Assembly (NCBI GenBank): GCA_902385625.1
Contig: CABMGE010000024.1
Coordinates: 124,001 to 188,000 of the forward strand
Direction of reading: 5' to 3'
DNA from: an uncultured archaeon
GTDB lineage: Archaea; Nanobdellota; Nanobdellia; Pacearchaeales; GW2011-AR1
Length of the DNA stretch: 64,000 bases
Part shown: one piece after another, positions 25,987-34,112 of the stretch
Layout: each line of letters begins with the position of its first letter
How positions within the stretch are numbered: the stretch's first letter is position 1
Program-made: the position numbers and the translations under genes
Notes under the pieces: generated by a model
Told to the model about the DNA's origin: nothing
Seen by the model: only the letters and a program-made list of their open reading frames with translations
Database searches by the model: none

Positions 25987-26999
25987 CCTAAAAACAAAGC
26001 CCCTCTAAAAATAATAAGAGCAAGAAGACAAATTATAATCTGGAATATGAAAATCAAATAAACAACATCTCTTTCATATACTTTCTTTTTGAATTTTTTA
26101 AGTATGAAAAGTGATAAGTGTGTAAGTCCATAGATTTTATCATATGGCATTTCAAGGCAGTTGTTTTTGTTTGGAACGCAAAAAGACTGTTTTTTAAGTC
26201 CACCGCGAAGTTTAAGACAAGTTTCAATTATATACGGTATAAAAACAAAAACAGCTATTTTTTCAAAGTTTCCAAGTATTGCCATTATTGCAATAAGTGC
26301 TCCAATTGAATATGTTAAAATATCTCCTGGAAATACTTTTGCAGGATATTTATTATAGTAATAAAAAACAAGAAGAGAAGCAACCATTATAATTCCGATA
26401 AGTGCAAGCCATGAACTTCCGGTGAGATATGCAACAAGACTTAAAAAACTCAAGATTATTACTCCTTGTCCTGCTTCAAGACCATTAAGTCCTGCAAGAA
26501 AATTATATGTTGTTGTGGCACCGGTTATTCCAATTGGAATAAAAATTAATGTGTATATTACTCCAATTCCAACATAGCCAAAAAAGGGAATGTTTACATT
26601 GTGTGATCCAGCATTAATTACAATTAGGGGAATAGATGCAACAACAACCATAAATAACCTGAATTTGACCGAAAGTCCTCCATGTTTCCATCCAAGAAGA
26701 TCATCAACAAGTCCAATTACAGCAAGTATCAGAATTGTGCTAAGGAGTGCAAACATTTCTAGGGTTATTCCATCTTCATGAAGAATAAATGTTCGAATAA
26801 ATATGTAAGATAACACTCCAAGGATAAAAGCCATGATAACTACAATTCCTCCAGAAGACGCAACATTCTTAGGATGATCTCGCTTGTTCATATCTTCCCA
26901 CAAAAGCCCAACCTGCCTGCATTTAGAAATCCATTTTGGCAGCATAATCATAGTTATAATAAAACTCAGCAGCACAGATATCAGCAGTATGCTTTTCAT
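25983..26999 (-). CDS. Polyprenyl-phosphate HexNAc-1-phosphate transferase (GPT/MraY family)
   Basis: The 338-residue membrane enzyme has about ten hydrophobic segments and the family's cytoplasmic-loop motifs. These are IGLVDDLLGWK with the acidic pair, NFLAGLNGLEAGQGVII and VFPGDILTYSIGA. ASSGGIVVIMAF near the N-terminus is also typical. It would attach GlcNAc-1-phosphate (or a related HexNAc) to a dolichol-type carrier, the first step of archaeal N-glycan assembly (AglH/Alg7-like). Which sugar it uses is not certain. It starts the minus-strand run of flippase and GT2 genes. Confidence 0.88.
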   Translation of the reverse strand: MKSILLISVLLSFIITMIMLPKWISKCRQVGLLWEDMNKRDHPKNVASSGGIVVIMAFILGVLSYIFIRTFILHEDGITLEMFALLSTILILAVIGLVDDLLGWKHGGLSVKFRLFMVVVASIPLIVINAGSHNVNIPFFGYVGIGVIYTLIFIPIGITGATTTYNFLAGLNGLEAGQGVIILSFLSLVAYLTGSSWLALIGIIMVASLLVFYYYNKYPAKVFPGDILTYSIGALIAIMAILGNFEKIAVFVFIPYIIETCLKLRGGLKKQSFCVPNKNNCLEMPYDKIYGLTHLSLFILKKFKKKVYERDVVYLIFIFQIIICLLALIIFRGALFLG

Positions 27000-27073
27000 A
27001 TTTTAATAATAATTCCAGGGTTTTTAAAGATTGAGAATAACCGAGACAAGACATCTAATATAAAAAATTATCC

Positions 27074-29827
27074 TTACAGCTGCCAGCTCAAATACTTAGT
27101 GTAATCCTTGTCAAGATATGCCTGGTTAACCTTTTCATCACCATTGTATTTTATGCTCCAGATCTTGATAGGGCCTTGAACTCCCTGGTAATAAACAAAC
27201 TCAGGCAGATTCATTCCCTGATCATTTAGCATTTGAACTATTAGATTAGGTTCAGAATGAACTACTTTGAAATTAGGGAACTTGTTGAATGGATCATCTA
27301 GTATGTATTTTTGTGCAAGATATCCTCTCATAAGCCTTGGAGACAAATACATCATAGCTCCAATTGGATTTTGAGTTACTCCTTGTCCTTGTGGAGTTAT
27401 TGCAGGGAATATATAAGCGCATCCAGTGATTCCTGAACCAAAGTCAAGGAACTTTCCATTAACAGATAAATATCTTAATTCAACCTTGTATTGCTTTCCA
27501 TTGTAAACCATTACAGCATAAGGCTGGCCAAATACAGTAGCAGTGCTATTTTCTTTTTTTGTTAAAGGAACAATTATTCCTCCAACTCCTGTTTTTTGTC
27601 CTGGAAGATAAACTTCTTTTCCATCAAGTGTTATTGTCAAGTCTTCATCAGTTGCAATTCCTCCAGGATAAACCATAAGTGTCTGGTTGTTTGTCTCCTG
27701 TGTTTGCTTATCATCTAAAAGTAATGTTCCAATCCATGAATATCTGTCATATTTCTCATCGCTTCCAATGCTTGAGAATGCTCCATATTTTCCAATATCA
27801 GATGAATCAATTAGTAAATAAGTTGCATTATGATTATATAGGAAATTAAGTGAATCTTTTTGATTGTCTCCTGTAAGAACCAGTCTTCCCATAAGATAGT
27901 TCCAGTAAACAATTGCATTTCCTCCATCAGATACCGTTGCACGGTTTCCAATGCTCTGTACCCAGTAACCATAATCCCACCAATGAGCAAATACAGCATT
28001 TTCAGGAGTGCTTTCTCTTGTCCAGTTCATTGCCTTTTGCCATTGCTGATTATAATAAGAAGGAACATAGCTGTAAGATTGTGCACTAACTCCATTGTAA
28101 AATGTATACAAGCTAAAAATACTTGCAGCGAGTATTATTAAAATAAAAGCTCCAAGAACAACTTTCCACATTTCATCTTTTACTTTTGGAAAGCTAAATG
28201 AAGATTCAGTAAGCAAATATCCAACAAAAATAGGAGCAATTGGTGCAAGTACCATAATAAGTCTTACAGCTCCTCTTGCAGTCATTAGTGTTATAATAAA
28301 TAATGCAAATAATATAAAGTATTCAAAGTCAATTGTTTCAAAGCTCTTTTCTCCTTTTTTATGATACTCTCTGTAGTAATATGCAGAAACTCCAATCAGT
28401 ATGATTGCTGCGCCATAATAAAATAATTTGCTGATAAATCCATCTCCATCCATTAGGTTTGGATGAGGAGCATATCTTGAAAATACAAGTCCGAAAAAGA
28501 AAAATACATAGCAGAATGTTAAAATCCATGCATCTTTTTTCTTAAAGTGTGCAAGCATTTTTCTAAAGAGTAAAACAGATCCCAAAAAAAACATCCAAAA
28601 TACAAGTGGAATACTTCCAAAATACGGACCAAAACTCTGTGCCCATTCTGTAAAATATGGCTGTCTGTTTTCAGCAACAGTTGTATTCCATCTTCCAGTA
28701 ACAGGTTGGAAAATTAATTCATGTATTGCTTTTATTTTGTCTATTACAAATGTAGGTCCAAGAAATATTAATGCACCAAGCAGTAAAACAACAAATGCAA
28801 TTATCAAAGATAAAATAGCTTTTGGAATTTTTGCTTCACTTAATATTTTTATTTTTCCTATTTTTGTCTTCCAAATAAGCATATCAAAGAGTATAATGAA
28901 AAGTACAAGAGCAGATGATCCGGTACTAATAGAGGTTATTGCTCCAAGAACAGAATATTTGTTTGTAAATACAGTCAGCATTAAAAATGAAACAATCATC
29001 CATGAAGAATATGCAATTGCTTCTTTTTTTCCTACTTTGCCAAATACAAATCCCATAAGAACCGCAAAAGCAATAGGAACGAAAATATAAGTAACTCCAC
29101 CCCAAACAAGTCCCATAAGCGCTGTAGCAGCTCCAGCAAGAACTCCATATAGAACAGCTCCTTTAATTTTTTGTGTTTTCCAGGCTTTTAAAAATAAATA
29201 AAATGCAAGGAACATAAAAAAGAAACCAGCTGATTCTTTTTCAGGAATTCCAGCAACAGTTCTTGATAAAAATTCAGGAATAAGAATCATGAAAAATGTA
29301 GATATAAGTGCAATAATATTTGCTTTAATTTCGCTTTCTTTTGTTTTTCTTACAAATATCTCGCGAACAAAAAAGAAAAATGAGAGTATTGTAAAAGCAA
29401 ACATAATAACCGGAAAAACAACTCCTGCATATTCAATATTAACAGTCGTAAATAAATTAAGGAAATAATAAGTTCCTGCAATCATATAAGGAAGTAATGG
29501 AACTTCATAAGAATTTTCAAATCCAAGAGGAACATTCCTCATCATGTCTACTTTAGGTAAAGATCCTTTTTCAACAATAGTCTTGGCATCTCTTAAAAAT
29601 AACCACGGGTCAAGATCAGGTCCTAGTGTCCAAGTGTTTGTTGTAATATCCCAAAGTCCAGGATGACCTCCATGATCTGCCATTGGAAGAGTTCTAACAT
29701 AAACTCCAAGTATAACTGCAATTATAAGAATTAAAATAGTCCACATCCAGGGTTTTTTGAATATCTTTCCGAGTTTTTCCTTTCTTTCTGCAATTACCTT
29801 TTCTTCACTTTTTCTCTCTTCATCCAT
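27074..29827 (-). CDS. aglB: Oligosaccharyltransferase STT3/AglB
   Basis: The 917-residue protein has an N-terminal domain with about 13 membrane segments and a large extracytoplasmic C-terminal domain. The invariant WWDYGYW sits at 616-622 and recognises the sequon Ser/Thr. An acidic first-loop motif DPWLFLRD begins at residue 73, and the second acidic loop is near GIPEKESAGF. It transfers the lipid-linked glycan to Asn of secreted proteins. I chose ATG at 29827 over a TTG five codons upstream. A short charged cytoplasmic N-terminus (ERKSEEKVIAERKEK) precedes the first membrane segment. It completes the glycosylation block. Confidence 0.95.
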   Translation of the reverse strand: MDEERKSEEKVIAERKEKLGKIFKKPWMWTILILIIAVILGVYVRTLPMADHGGHPGLWDITTNTWTLGPDLDPWLFLRDAKTIVEKGSLPKVDMMRNVPLGFENSYEVPLLPYMIAGTYYFLNLFTTVNIEYAGVVFPVIMFAFTILSFFFFVREIFVRKTKESEIKANIIALISTFFMILIPEFLSRTVAGIPEKESAGFFFMFLAFYLFLKAWKTQKIKGAVLYGVLAGAATALMGLVWGGVTYIFVPIAFAVLMGFVFGKVGKKEAIAYSSWMIVSFLMLTVFTNKYSVLGAITSISTGSSALVLFIILFDMLIWKTKIGKIKILSEAKIPKAILSLIIAFVVLLLGALIFLGPTFVIDKIKAIHELIFQPVTGRWNTTVAENRQPYFTEWAQSFGPYFGSIPLVFWMFFLGSVLLFRKMLAHFKKKDAWILTFCYVFFFFGLVFSRYAPHPNLMDGDGFISKLFYYGAAIILIGVSAYYYREYHKKGEKSFETIDFEYFILFALFIITLMTARGAVRLIMVLAPIAPIFVGYLLTESSFSFPKVKDEMWKVVLGAFILIILAASIFSLYTFYNGVSAQSYSYVPSYYNQQWQKAMNWTRESTPENAVFAHWWDYGYWVQSIGNRATVSDGGNAIVYWNYLMGRLVLTGDNQKDSLNFLYNHNATYLLIDSSDIGKYGAFSSIGSDEKYDRYSWIGTLLLDDKQTQETNNQTLMVYPGGIATDEDLTITLDGKEVYLPGQKTGVGGIIVPLTKKENSTATVFGQPYAVMVYNGKQYKVELRYLSVNGKFLDFGSGITGCAYIFPAITPQGQGVTQNPIGAMMYLSPRLMRGYLAQKYILDDPFNKFPNFKVVHSEPNLIVQMLNDQGMNLPEFVYYQGVQGPIKIWSIKYNGDEKVNQAYLDKDYTKYLSWQL

Positions 29828-29940
29828 ATTTAATTGTTTCAATTAGCTTATTTAAATCTAACGAATTTTGTTTTCAGGTAGGTACTTAGGCATAAAACCC
29901 TGTTATTTCATAAAAATGCTAATCTGGCCTTAATTACTAT

Positions 29941-29992
29941 CTTATTTTTTTATCTCCCTCTCAATTAATAGGAGGGAGTAAATAAAAATAAG
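29941..29992 (-). terminator. Two-tier hairpin downstream of the VanZ-like gene
   Basis: Inner stem CTCCCTC / GAGGGAG (29954-29960 with 29972-29978) and outer stem CTTATTTTT / AAAAATAAG (29941-29949 with 29984-29992) flank an 11-nt loop. It begins 44 nt after the VanZ-like stop codon, before the aglB promoter region. Confidence 0.5.
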
Positions 29993-30035
29993 TGATTCTA
30001 ACTGTTTAGTCGATTAAAATAAATTACAAATAACT

Positions 30036-30437
30036 CTACTTCTTCTTTATCCTGATTGTATAAAGAACTCCTGCAAATAAAATTCCTATAGAATCAATTA
30101 AAACATCTCTGAGTGCAGTATGCCTTCCTGGAACAAAGAACTGGTGAATTTCATCTGTTATTGCATAACTCACACAAAGAAGAATTGCAAGAGATATAAG
30201 ATGAATTGTTCTTTTATTGTTTCCTTTAAGAAAAGTAATTAGCATAAAAAATGAAAGAAGAAAAAATATTCCAACATGATAGATTTTTGTTTTAATTCCA
30301 AGACCAGGTGGAAATGCTTGTGATGGAAGAGAAGACAAATAAAAAATAGTAGATGCAATCAAAATTACAATTAACAAAGAGACAAACCAGTAGTTTTCAA
30401 ACCATGAAATTACTCTTTCATACCAGCTTTTTTGCAT
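30036..30437 (-). CDS. VanZ-like membrane protein
   Basis: The 133-residue protein has four hydrophobic segments. The VanZ-family signature ITDEIHQFFVPGRHTALRDVLIDSIG at about 93-118 includes the conserved E-H-Q and R-D residues. VanZ-like proteins are small membrane proteins of uncertain chemistry, sometimes linked to envelope stress or glycopeptide tolerance in bacteria. Nothing here implies resistance. It stands alone on the minus strand, divergent from the prefoldin gene and upstream of aglB. Confidence 0.8.
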   Translation of the reverse strand: MQKSWYERVISWFENYWFVSLLIVILIASTIFYLSSLPSQAFPPGLGIKTKIYHVGIFFLLSFFMLITFLKGNNKRTIHLISLAILLCVSYAITDEIHQFFVPGRHTALRDVLIDSIGILFAGVLYTIRIKKK

Positions 30438-30495
30438 AATATCTCAAATTGCATAAGATTTAAAAACATAGTTATTTCAGGTTGAATATAACAAA

Positions 30496-30503
30496 TTATA
30501 AAT
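30496..30503 (+). promoter_or_regulatory. TATA box for the prefoldin alpha gene
   Basis: TTATAAAT lies 23-30 nt before the ATG at 30526, as for leaderless archaeal genes. Confidence 0.5.
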
Positions 30504-30525
30504 AATCAAATAGCTTAAAACTAAC

Positions 30526-30993
30526 ATGAACCAAGAACAATTTATGCAACTTCAGATGATTGAACAAGAAGTAAATCAGTTAAACCAACAAACTGAACTT
30601 GTTGAGCAAAACTTAAATGAAATTTCTGAACTCAAAGCAGGGCTTGAAGAAATAGAAAAGAATGAAACAAAAGAGATACTTGTAAATGTTGGAAAAAGAA
30701 TCTATATTCCTGTTGAAATTAAAGAAAAAAGCCTTGTAGTTGAAGTTGGAAACAAGAATTTTGTAAAAAAATCAATTAGCGAAACAAAAAAACTAATTGA
30801 CGAACAATTAAAAAAACTAAATGAGGCAAAACTCCAGATAGTTGAAAGACTTCAGGAACTTGAAATGACAATGAGAGATCTTGTAAGAGAAGCTAGTAAT
30901 TCTGATAAAGGCCATCATGGTTGTGGAAGTGATGAATGTGGATGTGAAGAAGACTGTGGTGATGAATGCAGCTGCGGACATGATCATAAATAA
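30526..30993 (+). CDS. pfdA: Prefoldin alpha subunit with Cys/His-rich tail
   Basis: This 155-residue protein has the prefoldin alpha plan. An N-terminal coiled coil (about 1-50) is followed by a short beta region (EILVNVGKRIYIPVEI), then a C-terminal coiled coil (about 87-125). With the beta subunit it forms a jellyfish-shaped chaperone that hands unfolded proteins to the thermosome. Unusually, the last ~27 residues are Gly/Asp/Glu-rich and hold six Cys and several His (GCGSDECGCEEDCGDECSC). This looks like a metal-binding tail and is not part of the canonical subunit. It starts a short plus-strand run with the 5'-nucleotidase gene 18 nt later. Confidence 0.88.
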   Translation: MNQEQFMQLQMIEQEVNQLNQQTELVEQNLNEISELKAGLEEIEKNETKEILVNVGKRIYIPVEIKEKSLVVEVGNKNFVKKSISETKKLIDEQLKKLNEAKLQIVERLQELEMTMRDLVREASNSDKGHHGCGSDECGCEEDCGDECSCGHDHK

Positions 30994-31011
30994 GATTTTT
31001 TAGATTAGATT

Positions 31012-31857
31012 ATGGAAAATGTAATTATTTCTGATAAAAAGAAACTTGAAGAATTAAAGGATAATATTTCAAAACAAGGAAAAGATAAACTCCATATTAT
31101 CTCAGATTTTGATGGAACACTTACAAATGAATTTATAGCTGGCAAAAAAGTTCCGTCGATTATATCTCATTTAAGGTCTGGAAATTATTTAACTTATGAT
31201 TATTCAAAACAAGCACAGGATCTTTATGACAAGTATCATCCAATAGAAATAGACTCGTCAATTCCAATTGAAGAAAGAAAAGCAAAAATGCTTGAGTGGT
31301 GGAAAACGCATTTTGAACTCCTGATAAGTTCAGGTTTATCTAAAACTGATATTGAAAAATTGATCTCTGATGATAAAATAAAACTCAGAGAAGATACTGA
31401 TAAATTTCTCTATATATTAAGTAAAAATAATATTCCACTAGTCATAATGTCTTCTTCAGGAATTGGAGATGCAATTCCAATGGTTCTCTCAAAAACCAAG
31501 CTGCTATTTCCAAATATCAGCATAATTTCAAATGAGTTTGTATGGAAAGAAGATGGAAAAGCTATGAAGGTAAAAGAACCAATTATACACTCACTTAACA
31601 AAAAAGAAATAGAACTTAAAAATTATCCAGTATTTGAGCAAATTAAAGATAGGACAAATGTAATTTTGCTTGGAAACTCAATATCTGATACTCAGATGGT
31701 CGAGGGTTTTAATTACGAGAATCTAATAAAAATCGGTTTTTTAAATGATGAATCCGAAGTTTCAAAAGAGGAATTCAAAAAGAATTTTGATGTTGTTATA
31801 CTTGGCGATGGAAATCTTGAATTTCTTAATGATCTGATGTTTGAAATGTTTGGTTAA
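31012..31857 (+). CDS. UMPH-1-type pyrimidine 5'-nucleotidase (HAD superfamily)
   Basis: The 281-residue HAD hydrolase has nucleophile motif DFDGTLT at 32-38 (D32, D34). MSSSGIGDAIP is motif II with its Ser, and NVILLGNSISDTQMVEGF is motif IV. The later KIGFLNDESE also matches eukaryotic cytosolic 5'-nucleotidase III/UMPH-1. These enzymes dephosphorylate UMP and CMP. In this window a pyrimidine nucleotidase would feed nucleoside salvage alongside AMP phosphorylase. The stop overlaps the convergent eIF2B-like gene by 4 nt. Family assignment is good. The precise substrate is untested. Confidence 0.82.
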   Translation: MENVIISDKKKLEELKDNISKQGKDKLHIISDFDGTLTNEFIAGKKVPSIISHLRSGNYLTYDYSKQAQDLYDKYHPIEIDSSIPIEERKAKMLEWWKTHFELLISSGLSKTDIEKLISDDKIKLREDTDKFLYILSKNNIPLVIMSSSGIGDAIPMVLSKTKLLFPNISIISNEFVWKEDGKAMKVKEPIIHSLNKKEIELKNYPVFEQIKDRTNVILLGNSISDTQMVEGFNYENLIKIGFLNDESEVSKEEFKKNFDVVILGDGNLEFLNDLMFEMFG

Positions 31858-32663
31858 TTCCTTTTTAAAAAATCATTATAGGAGAGTACTCCAAGTTCAG
31901 AAACTATTCCAGTTATATTCTGTCTTTCTATTAATTCAAATGCAGGATCAACTATCTTGATCTTGCTTTTTGTTTTCCAGACCTCAGAAGGATTTCTCTG
32001 TTCCATTTTAACTTTATTTGAAAATTTTAATGAATCTGAAACAATATAAACTGGAATCTTATTTGATTTTGCAATTTCTGCAAACATTCCGCTTCCAACT
32101 TTGTTTACAACTCCTTTTTTTGTTATTGCATCTGCTCCAAAAAATATAATATCAACTGATCTTGTTTTTTCCTCTTTATCCTGGCTTTTTGTAAGTGCTA
32201 TTTTTGCTGCTGAATCAACAAACATTGTAACTTTAATTCCTGCTCTTGCAAGTTCTTTTGCTGTTTTTCTTCCTTGAAATAAAGGTCTTGTTTCTGTATT
32301 ATAGACAACAAATCTTTTTCCTTTCTTTTTGGAATAGATAAGTGCTTTTATAACCGAAGAAGAATGGCAGTGAGTATAGACTACTGAATTATTTTTGATT
32401 AAGCTGCATACTTTTTCATTTATTGTCTGTTGATTATTATTTAATTTATCAAGTAATTCCTGGTAAGAGATCTTATCTGCAATTTTTAAAATATTTTGAA
32501 GCATTGGTTCTGTTGACCTTAAAGAAACAAGTTTTGTAGCAGATGCTTTTCCAGGAACAAGCTTATAGGCATAAAATGCCTTTTTTGCAATATTTTCAGC
32601 TCCCTGAATCTTAATTGACTTAATGTCCTTGCAAATCTGGTTGAATTTCTTTTTGTTGTTCAT
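31854..32663 (-). CDS. eIF2B-alpha/ribose-1,5-bisphosphate isomerase family protein
   Basis: The 269-residue protein belongs to the eIF2B/MTNA/R15P isomerase superfamily. It has FVVYNTETRPLFQGRKTAKEL with the conserved TETRP, KVTMFVDSAA, then DIIFFGADAITKKGVVNKVGSGM with the catalytic-type Asp. In archaea such proteins are often ribose-1,5-bisphosphate isomerase. That enzyme acts after AMP phosphorylase, which is encoded at 53438-54916. It is shorter than characterised R15P isomerases (about 320 residues), mainly at the N-terminus. A regulatory eIF2B-like role or 5-methylthioribose-1-phosphate isomerase activity cannot be excluded. No RuBisCO gene lies in this window. Confidence 0.75.
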   Translation of the reverse strand: MNNKKKFNQICKDIKSIKIQGAENIAKKAFYAYKLVPGKASATKLVSLRSTEPMLQNILKIADKISYQELLDKLNNNQQTINEKVCSLIKNNSVVYTHCHSSSVIKALIYSKKKGKRFVVYNTETRPLFQGRKTAKELARAGIKVTMFVDSAAKIALTKSQDKEEKTRSVDIIFFGADAITKKGVVNKVGSGMFAEIAKSNKIPVYIVSDSLKFSNKVKMEQRNPSEVWKTKSKIKIVDPAFELIERQNITGIVSELGVLSYNDFLKRN

Positions 32664-32768
32664 CTCATCCTCTTTTAGCCTAGTATAATAAATTAACTTA
32701 GTATAAAAATATGTTGAATTTAAACAAGAGAATATTTAAAAGCCAAATGTTTTATATTAATATAAAAA

Positions 32769-32773
32769 AGGTG
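32769..32773 (+). promoter_or_regulatory. Shine-Dalgarno-like site of the SpoIIM-like gene
   Basis: AGGTG lies 5 nt before the ATG at 32779, a good match to the 16S anti-SD. This gene thus seems to have a leader, unlike many leaderless neighbours. Confidence 0.45.
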
Positions 32774-32778
32774 TAACA

Positions 32779-33639
32779 ATGCTTGAATTATTAATCAACC
32801 CTAAAAAGGCTGAAAGACAGCCCTGGGATATGTTCTTTATTGGAGCTTTTTATGCAACAGTCTCTTTAATTATTGTTAAATGGATATTTTCAGGAGACCC
32901 TGTTCTTTCAAAATATACAGGAGTTCTTGTTGTAACATTTTGTGTAATGTTTTCAATTCCATTTATTTATTTTTCAATAAAAAATGAAGAAGAAAAAGAT
33001 CTTGAAAATCGCGGATTTATGAATTTAATGAAGGAACATAGCAAAGCACTTGTATATTTTATGTTCTTGTTTTTGGGTTTTATTGTTGCATTCTCATTCT
33101 GGTATATTGTTTTTACAGACGGAAACCAGAACTTTAAGGCTCAGATTGAAACCTATTGCATGATCAATAAGCCTTCACACTTTGATGATTGTGTATCTGA
33201 ATATGGATTTGGAAATCCTGCAAAAACAACTGGATTTTTAACTGCAAAAGACAGAATAGTAAATATTTTTGCAAACAATATGCTGGTTTTAACATTCACT
33301 TTATTTTTCTCGCTTGTATTTGGAGCAGGAGCAATATTTATTCTAGCCTGGAACGCAAGTGTAATTAGTGCTGCAGTTGGAATATTTTCAAAATCAAATC
33401 TTGCTAATCTGCCTCTTGGCCTTGCAAGGTATATGATTCATGGAATTCCTGAAATAGCTGCATATTTTGCAGGAGCTCTTGCAGGAGGAATAATCAGTAT
33501 TGCAATAATCAAGCATGACTTTAATTCTGAGAAATTCTGGGTAATACTTCAGGATTCACTAAACATGATTATTCTTGCAGTCGTAATTCTCTTTTTCGCA
33601 GCTTTAATAGAGGTTTTTATAACTCCTGTATTGTTTTAG
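32779..33639 (+). CDS. SpoIIM-family (stage II sporulation protein M-like) membrane protein
   Basis: The 286-residue membrane protein has five or six hydrophobic segments. The signature LARYMIHGIPEIAAYFAGALAGG at about 215-237 and the segment FGAGAIFILAWNASVISAAVG identify the SpoIIM/DUF95 family. In sporulating bacteria it belongs to an engulfment complex. In archaea its function is unknown, and sporulation is not implied. A 31-residue loop with CMINKPSHFDDC has two Cys that could pair. An inverted repeat begins at its stop codon. Confidence 0.8.
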   Translation: MLELLINPKKAERQPWDMFFIGAFYATVSLIIVKWIFSGDPVLSKYTGVLVVTFCVMFSIPFIYFSIKNEEEKDLENRGFMNLMKEHSKALVYFMFLFLGFIVAFSFWYIVFTDGNQNFKAQIETYCMINKPSHFDDCVSEYGFGNPAKTTGFLTAKDRIVNIFANNMLVLTFTLFFSLVFGAGAIFILAWNASVISAAVGIFSKSNLANLPLGLARYMIHGIPEIAAYFAGALAGGIISIAIIKHDFNSEKFWVILQDSLNMIILAVVILFFAALIEVFITPVLF

Positions 33640-33687
33640 TCTTTATATCACACAAAAATTTAAAAATAGGATTACTATTATAAAGAC
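33639..33687. repeat. Inverted repeat from stop codon to TATA box
   Basis: GTCTTTATA (33639-33647) is the exact reverse complement of TATAAAGAC (33679-33687), with 31 nt between. The left arm begins in the SpoIIM-like stop codon. The right arm contains the likely TATA box of the zinc-ribbon gene, 29 nt before its ATG. Confidence 0.5.
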
Positions 33688-33707
33688 ATAATAAGAGGAA
33701 TAAAAAA

Positions 33708-33854
33708 ATGGCAGGATATATTTGCAGGCATTGTAAGTTTAGAACTGAAAAAGACAAAATGCGAGAGTGTCCTTGGTGCGGAAGAGATACACTTGAAAAA
33801 GAAGGATCTGCTGAAGATCTTCTAGACGATGTCAATAACATAATAAACGAATAG
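33708..33854 (+). CDS. 48-residue zinc-ribbon protein
   Basis: This small gene encodes 48 residues. A rubredoxin-like zinc knuckle has C6, C9, C21 and C24 (YICRHCKF and RECPWCGRD), then an acidic amphipathic tail (AEDLLDDVNNIINE). Four Cys in two CxxC pairs could hold zinc or iron. A TATA box (33678-33685) lies about 23-30 nt upstream, and an AGAGGA sequence 10 nt upstream could also serve ribosome binding. The function is unknown. Similar short zinc ribbons occur widely in archaea. Confidence 0.75.
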   Translation: MAGYICRHCKFRTEKDKMRECPWCGRDTLEKEGSAEDLLDDVNNIINE

Positions 33855-34056
33855 AATCGAGTTTTAAAGTTTTTATTTTAATAGTTCCAGCTTGGAGTTT
33901 AATAGATCAGGTTCTATAGGTTTTTTAGGCTCTATAGTCACTTATTTTCCTTTATCTCCATCTTAATTTATACTAAAATCTTCTTCTCTTTGTTTTTAAT
34001 ACTAAATGAAACAGTAGAATCGCTTATTATTAATTAACCTTAATTCTTTTAAAAGA

Positions 34057-34084
34057 AACATCGGCTAGCAAAGCTGACGATGTT
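34057..34084. terminator. Hairpin with AAA loop between convergent genes
   Basis: AACATCG / CGATGTT (7 bp) and an inner AGC-AAA-GCT form a bulged hairpin. It lies between the zinc-ribbon gene and the convergent EMC3-like gene, 28 nt past the latter's stop codon. The rest of the 258-nt spacer (33855-34112) shows no gene. Confidence 0.45.
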
Positions 34085-34112
34085 ATAAACCTATAAGAAT
34101 CTTTGTTCTTTT

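Noticed and set aside
28737-29090. Long open frames antisense to aglB, secY and the ribosomal genes
   Set aside because: They lie opposite strongly conserved genes, translate to low-complexity hydrophobic strings, and have no promoter or family match. They are frame shadows.
32779-33639. Sporulation function from SpoIIM similarity
   Set aside because: SpoIIM-family proteins are widespread in non-sporulating archaea, and no other sporulation gene is present.
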